A stretch of DNA of 64,000 bases from CAG-877 sp045627525. GTDB taxonomy: Bacteria; Bacillota_I; Bacilli_A; RF39; UBA660. Location of the stretch: NCBI GenBank assembly GCA_045627525.1, contig JAZQNW010000006.1:85086-149085 (forward strand). The letters run 5' to 3'. The notes under the pieces are model-generated. The model was not told where the DNA came from and did no database searches. It was given only the letters and a program-made list of their open reading frames with translations. Positions 60,426 to 64,000 of this stretch are shown here, piece after piece (position 1 is the stretch's first letter; each line of letters opens with the position of its first letter). The translations under genes and the position numbers were made by a program.

Positions 60426-61076
60426 TTATATAACTGAATCTCTATTATAATTTGTTATGTCACTGCCAATTTTTTCATATAATTCTTTTACACTTATTTT
60501 TTTATCTTTAATAGCTTTTAATTCACTATCTGTTGCTCCTACAAATTCAACAAAGTGCAATTTTCCATTTGGTGTTATAATTTTATGAAATTTATCATCT
60601 GGAATAGTTATTAAACCTGTTATATTGGATTTTCTATTGCAATCTATACCTTCTGTTTGTCCTGTATATAGATATTCGTAAGTATTAAATATTTCTCCTT
60701 TTGTGAAAGTAATTCTAGCAATAGATTGTAATATCCCACAAATACATTTTATTTCATCTTCTTCATTTTCATACTTATCTTTTTTTAACTTAAAAGTAAA
60801 TTCCATTCCATAGCCACTTATATCTTTTATTTCTGATTCTTTTTCATATAACTCGGATAATCCATAGGTTATGAAATGCCAATAATTCCCTGCGTCATAT
60901 ACACTAATTCCTTGTAATGGATCATTTCCACCAAACTGCCAGCTTATTATTGTTCCATAATGTTTTGGATTTTTTTGATTAGGATATATTTCATCACATA
61001 ATTTAGTTATAGCATCCCATCCCTGTACATTGATTTCATTATTATCTTTTTCTTTTTTCTTATTAAATATACCCAT
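60426..61076 (-). CDS. SUFU-domain protein
   Basis: The 216-residue protein starts with a Lys-rich end (MGIFNKKKEKDN) and then the suppressor-of-fused domain: GWDAITKLCDEIYP, GGNDPLQGISVYDAGNYWHFITYGLSELYE and the end FHKIITPNGKLHFVEFVGAT, with the EFVGATDSELKAI block. Bacterial SUFU proteins are often immunity proteins in polymorphic toxin systems. CAGGAG precedes the ATG. Confidence 0.82.
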   Translation of the reverse strand: MGIFNKKKEKDNNEINVQGWDAITKLCDEIYPNQKNPKHYGTIISWQFGGNDPLQGISVYDAGNYWHFITYGLSELYEKESEIKDISGYGMEFTFKLKKDKYENEEDEIKCICGILQSIARITFTKGEIFNTYEYLYTGQTEGIDCNRKSNITGLITIPDDKFHKIITPNGKLHFVEFVGATDSELKAIKDKKISVKELYEKIGSDITNYNRDSVI

Positions 61077-61206
61077 AATTTTTATCTCCTGCTTATGATA
61101 AATTTATATTTATTATAACAAATACAATTGGACATTTCTATCTTATATTAATATTTATTTCTGAATATTACTTTGATATAAAACATATCATTAGTATGGT
61201 GATAAT

Positions 61207-61734
61207 ATGTTAAAAAAATATTTTTATTATACTCTACCAATATTATTTATTTTAGGCGGAGTTGGACATTTTTTATATGATATAACTGGTAATAATTTTA
61301 TTATAGGTTTATTTTTTCCAGTAAATGAATCTATATATGAGCATACTAAATTATGCTTTATACCACTCTTACTATTTTATTTATTTGGGTATTTTAAATT
61401 TAAACCCAATAAGAAAAAATGGATGATATCTTTCACTATTTCATTATTTATTTCTATTTTTTTAATACCTTTACTTTATTATTTTTATACAAATGCTTTT
61501 GGCATTGAAAATATGATAGTAGATATATTTATATTTTTTATTTCAATAACAATAGGACAATTAGTATCTCTTCACTATTTTAATTATGGGAAAAACAATT
61601 TATATAAAATTTCTATATTTTTATTTATTATGTATGTAATATTTAATGAAATAGTCACTATATCTCCGCCTAATATCCCATTATTTAAAGATCCTATAGA
61701 TAATACTTACGGTATACAAAAAAAGAACTATTAA
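61207..61734 (+). CDS. DUF6512-like membrane protein
   Basis: The 175-residue protein has five or six helices. The N-terminal segment GHFLYDITGNNFIIGLFFPV with NESIYEHTKLCFIP fits the DUF6512 pattern of membrane proteins with an acidic NES-EH motif on a membrane surface. The function is unknown. GGTGATAAT precedes the ATG. It converges with the kinase-like gene at a shared terminator. Confidence 0.6.
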   Translation: MLKKYFYYTLPILFILGGVGHFLYDITGNNFIIGLFFPVNESIYEHTKLCFIPLLLFYLFGYFKFKPNKKKWMISFTISLFISIFLIPLLYYFYTNAFGIENMIVDIFIFFISITIGQLVSLHYFNYGKNNLYKISIFLFIMYVIFNEIVTISPPNIPLFKDPIDNTYGIQKKNY

Positions 61735-61746
61735 TGTTCTTTTTTT
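61718..61746. terminator. Bidirectional terminator
   Basis: Arms AAAAAAAGAAC and GTTCTTTTTTT have a 7-base loop between converging genes. Confidence 0.8.
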
Positions 61747-61755
61747 ATTTAAATT

Positions 61756-63195
61756 CTAATAACCACTTCTTAACTGTTTTATATATACTTTGTCTTTGGG
61801 ATATATTCTATCTCTATCTATTAATACTAATGGGTATTGTTTAAACCATTCTGGTAATTTTTCGGGATTTTGACAATCTGCTTCACGATATGAGTCTAGC
61901 AACATAGTATTTTCACCACAAGCGCCTTTTGTTAATGTATCTGTTCTTCTATATCCTAATCTATTTAGCTCTAAGTCAAAATATCCAAAGTATTTAGAAT
62001 CAATATTGTCTGCTCTTTTTGTTAAATATTTTTGTACTTCAAGTCCTCCATCGACTATTCCTGTTTTATTTCTTATATATATTTCTTCATAATTTTTGGC
62101 TATTAAATATAAATTAGGACATATTTCGTCTTCATATGACCATTTGGTACTTACTAATTTCATAACATAGTCGCCTATTCTAAAACAAGAACATGTAGTT
62201 CCTTCTCCAATAAAACCATATTCACTACTTTCACTTAAATCCATATATTTTTCAGTCCAGTCTTCTAGCAAACGACCTAATCCACGATAATATATTGTTT
62301 CTAATTTATAGTTTTTACCTCTCCCAAGATAATATTTAATTCGATTTTCAAATTCTCTCAATAATTCTTCATTTATTTTAGTTTTATGTCTTAAATAAAT
62401 GGCAAGACGATAATCAGATGATGTTTCAAATAAATTATCAGCATCTTTTTCGAAAATTTTCTCTCTTTTTTTGCTTTTTTGATCTTTATTAGCTAAATTA
62501 TTTTTTAACAATTCAGATGCCAAATAATTATATTTATAATCTTTAAATATAAACCTTTTTAATTTTTGATAATCTTTTTCACGATCATTATTTAATAATA
62601 GAATTGCTAATTTTGAAATATCTTCTGGATTCATTAGTTCTGGTAAAATAGTTAATTGTTCATAGTCATCATATGTTACAGATGTTGTATATTTAGTAAT
62701 ATCATCATATATTGTATCTATTTGATCTGGATGATTATTTATTAAATATTCCATAAATAAATAACGAATATGTAGATCTTGGTATCTTGATAATTTATGA
62801 ATTAATTCTTTATTATTACTACTAAATGCATATTCAACGACATATTCAAAATATTTTTTATCTGCGGAAGAAGATAAAAATATATCAAAATTTTCATGTA
62901 ATACTTTAAGGCCTAAAGGAGAATTGCATAACATGTTATTTAGCATTTCAGGTGTTACGTCTTTTTTGCCTATTAGTTCATAAGCATCATCAGCAAATTC
63001 TGGAATATCATAAATAACTGAAAAGCAAAACGATGGTAAATCTTCTTTTAATTTTGGAAGAAATCCATTTATTATTTCTATTCTATTAGCTGCTTTTCTA
63101 ACATTTTTTATTAGATGTTCATAATCATATGGTGTCGAGCGATAGATAAAATCTACTTTGCCATCTCTTAAATATTCTAATGTATTAAATGCCAT
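61756..63195 (-). CDS. Helical-repeat protein with kinase-like C-terminal region
   Basis: The protein has 479 residues. Residues 1-300 are helical and look like degenerate HEAT/ARM-type repeats. Residues about 328-440 resemble the start of a protein kinase-like fold: a glycine-rich loop FIGEGTTCSCFRIGDYVMKLV (G330, G332, K346), then a helix with ICPNLYLIAKNYEEIYIRN and GGLEVQKYL. No HRD or DFG motif is visible, so activity is unproved. No known family is recognised. AAAAGGAGGG precedes the ATG. Confidence 0.5.
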   Translation of the reverse strand: MAFNTLEYLRDGKVDFIYRSTPYDYEHLIKNVRKAANRIEIINGFLPKLKEDLPSFCFSVIYDIPEFADDAYELIGKKDVTPEMLNNMLCNSPLGLKVLHENFDIFLSSSADKKYFEYVVEYAFSSNNKELIHKLSRYQDLHIRYLFMEYLINNHPDQIDTIYDDITKYTTSVTYDDYEQLTILPELMNPEDISKLAILLLNNDREKDYQKLKRFIFKDYKYNYLASELLKNNLANKDQKSKKREKIFEKDADNLFETSSDYRLAIYLRHKTKINEELLREFENRIKYYLGRGKNYKLETIYYRGLGRLLEDWTEKYMDLSESSEYGFIGEGTTCSCFRIGDYVMKLVSTKWSYEDEICPNLYLIAKNYEEIYIRNKTGIVDGGLEVQKYLTKRADNIDSKYFGYFDLELNRLGYRRTDTLTKGACGENTMLLDSYREADCQNPEKLPEWFKQYPLVLIDRDRIYPKDKVYIKQLRSGY

Positions 63196-63231
63196 GTATC
63201 TCCCTCCTTTTTGGTATGTTAGTATAGCACA

Positions 63232-63259
63232 AAAAAGAAGATTTTTCCATCTTCTTTTT
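63232..63259 (-). terminator. Hairpin terminator upstream of the kinase-like gene
   Basis: Eleven-base perfect arms AAAAAGAAGAT and ATCTTCTTTTT are followed by TGTGC, with a six-base loop. It stands between the end of the surface protein and the kinase-like gene. Confidence 0.6.
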
Positions 63260-63298
63260 ATAAAAATATTAATATATTATTCTAATTTATATTTAGCT

Positions 63299-63329
63299 AA
63301 AAGATGTTGACTATATGTCAACATCTTTT
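63299..63329 (-). terminator. Terminator of the surface-protein gene
   Basis: Thirteen-base perfect arms AAAAGATGTTGAC and GTCAACATCTTTT with a 5-base loop begin one base after the stop codon. Confidence 0.8.
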
Positions 63330-63330
63330 A

Positions 63331-64000
63331 TTAAGCTTTTCTTTTTATAAATACTATATTAGTTCCAAGTAATAGTAAAGCCAATATTAATTTATATAGA
63401 TCAGTATCATTAGATTTAGTAATTCCTGTATTTGGTATAGGTATTGCTTCATCTTTTCTTGCTGATATATAGTAAACTTTGATTACATTTTTGTCTTCAT
63501 CTGATGATATTGTTAATGGATTTCCTTCAACTTTATCTAGTTTGTATCCATCTATGTTTTTATCTTCATAACTATCTATTACGCTTTCAAATTCTGATTC
63601 TTCTGTTACTGTTTTAGAGTCATCTTTTTCTCCGTCATAATAGTATTCTACTGTGTAATTGAAATTATCTTTTACGTAGTAAACTTTGATTACGTTTTTA
63701 TCTTCATCTGATGATATAGTTAATGGATTTCCTTCAACTTTATCAAATTTATATCCATCTTTATTTTTATCTGTATATGTAATCATTTTTCCAAAATATT
63801 CATTTCCAGTTTCTTTTGCTGATGTTTCTTCTTCATTGTTGTAGTAATAATTTATACAGTAATTATATTTTTCTCTAGCATAAATTATATCTATTCTATT
63901 TTCTTTTTCATCATCTATTGTTGATGGATTTTGACGATGACTATTATATGTAAATCCTTCTTTATTGCCATTTTCTATATAAGAAGTAACATCTATAGTA
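63331..64000 (-). CDS. Repeat-containing cell-wall-anchored surface protein (N-terminus beyond right edge)
   Basis: The visible 222 residues hold at least two full and one partial copy of a 69-residue repeat (NVIKVYYVKDNFNYTVEYYYDG core, then DKVEGNPLTISSDEDK), similar to MucBP-type surface repeats. The C-terminus carries a sorting signal: IPNTG, a hydrophobic helix (LYKLILALLLLGTNIVFI) and a KRKA positive tail. A sortase would cleave at this LPXTG-like motif and attach the protein to peptidoglycan. The frame stays open from ATG 63786 to the end of the window, so the gene is much longer and that ATG is internal. Confidence 0.85.
   Translation of the reverse strand, partial: TIDVTSYIENGNKEGFTYNSHRQNPSTIDDEKENRIDIIYAREKYNYCINYYYNNEEETSAKETGNEYFGKMITYTDKNKDGYKFDKVEGNPLTISSDEDKNVIKVYYVKDNFNYTVEYYYDGEKDDSKTVTEESEFESVIDSYEDKNIDGYKLDKVEGNPLTISSDEDKNVIKVYYISARKDEAIPIPNTGITKSNDTDLYKLILALLLLGTNIVFIKRKA
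63471..63567. repeat. DNA-level repeat unit 1 of the surface protein
   Basis: It is nearly identical to 63678-63774 with a period of 207 bases (69 codons). The shared core runs through the AGTAAACTTTGATTAC and AATGGATTTCCTTCAAC blocks. Confidence 0.75.
63678..63774. repeat. DNA-level repeat unit 2 of the surface protein
   Basis: This is the second copy of the unit at 63471-63567. It starts at AGTAAACTTTG. A third, more diverged unit follows toward the right edge. Confidence 0.75.

Noticed and set aside
63331..63786. Surface protein as a 151-residue gene starting at 63786
   Set aside because: The frame continues open to the right edge with another repeat unit, so the ATG at 63786 is internal.
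1..64000. Mycoplasma genetic code (TGA as Trp)
   Set aside because: TGA ends the gerA-like gene with a normal 4-base overlap, and the Trp codons I checked are TGG.

Overview
The window looks like a piece of an uncultured, very AT-rich Gram-positive (Bacillota/Bacilli) chromosome, possibly from the gut-associated RF39 or Mollicutes-adjacent lineages. This placement is an inference. It rests on the low GC content, near-universal GGAGG/AGGTG-type ribosome binding sites, a peptidoglycan gene (murC), a sortase-type cell-wall anchor, and sporulation or germination genes (a SpoIIM-like fragment, a GerA operon). TGA is used as a stop (for example at the end of the gerA-like gene), so the code is table 11 and not the Mycoplasma code. 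About nine genes in ten lie on the minus strand, as expected for one replication arm with genes on the leading strand. No rRNA, CRISPR array, prophage or insertion sequence was recognised.

Layout. 1-7.7 kb: a SpoIIM-like gene cut by the left edge, a 28-residue membrane peptide, a metallo-beta-lactamase hydrolase, a membrane-anchored protein, a TetR-controlled heterodimeric ABC exporter whose operator sits inside a near-consensus promoter, tRNA-Glu(CTC), and a DUF4176 protein. 7.7-14 kb: murC, a small zinc-ribbon protein, queH, a ZIP metal transporter, a BI-1 family protein, a thioredoxin-like lipoprotein, and a Fic enzyme with a membrane XRE regulator. 14-20 kb: a giant MMPL/RND-type protein fused to an exported domain, with a divergent TetR-family regulator, then a DUF4153-like membrane protein with a NUDIX hydrolase. 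20-25 kb: a second NUDIX hydrolase, MazG-like, GT2, UDG-like, ASCH and RlmD-type genes, interrupted by a 0.47 kb GC-richer gene-free stretch with two copies of a roughly 45-nt motif and several hairpins.

25-32 kb: a GerA-type germinant receptor subunit preceded by a SigG-like promoter, with a shortened GerC-like partner; an overlapping operon of ComEC-type MBL protein, DUF3006, M23 peptidase and pentapeptide-repeat protein; a Q/P-rich membrane-anchored protein; and tRNA-Leu(TAG) with an Ile2-like tRNA(CAT). 32-43 kb: large exported or anchored proteins of unknown role, Smr, a PfkB kinase, a winged-helix/TPR protein, an SDR and an SGNH hydrolase. 43-55 kb: a cell-surface glycosylation locus with two acyltransferases, five GT2 enzymes (two of them polyprenyl-phosphate GtrB/DPM-like), two paralogous multi-pass GT-C-like proteins, and a UbiA enzyme of the polyprenyl-phosphate phosphoribosyltransferase type. 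One GT-C-like protein carries an N-terminal HAD phosphatase. Together these suggest a lipid-linked pentose donor pathway, which is the most interesting system in the window.

55-64 kb: an HD hydrolase, a 15-cysteine metallothionein-like peptide under a CsoR-family repressor whose N-terminus is split off by an A9 homopolymer frameshift, a pyrophosphatase-like protein, NADAR, HTH/WYL, flavodoxin, DUF362, a Cys-His-Asp protein next to a SUFU-domain protein, DUF6512, a kinase-like protein, and at the right edge a repeat-containing surface protein ending in a PNTG anchor.
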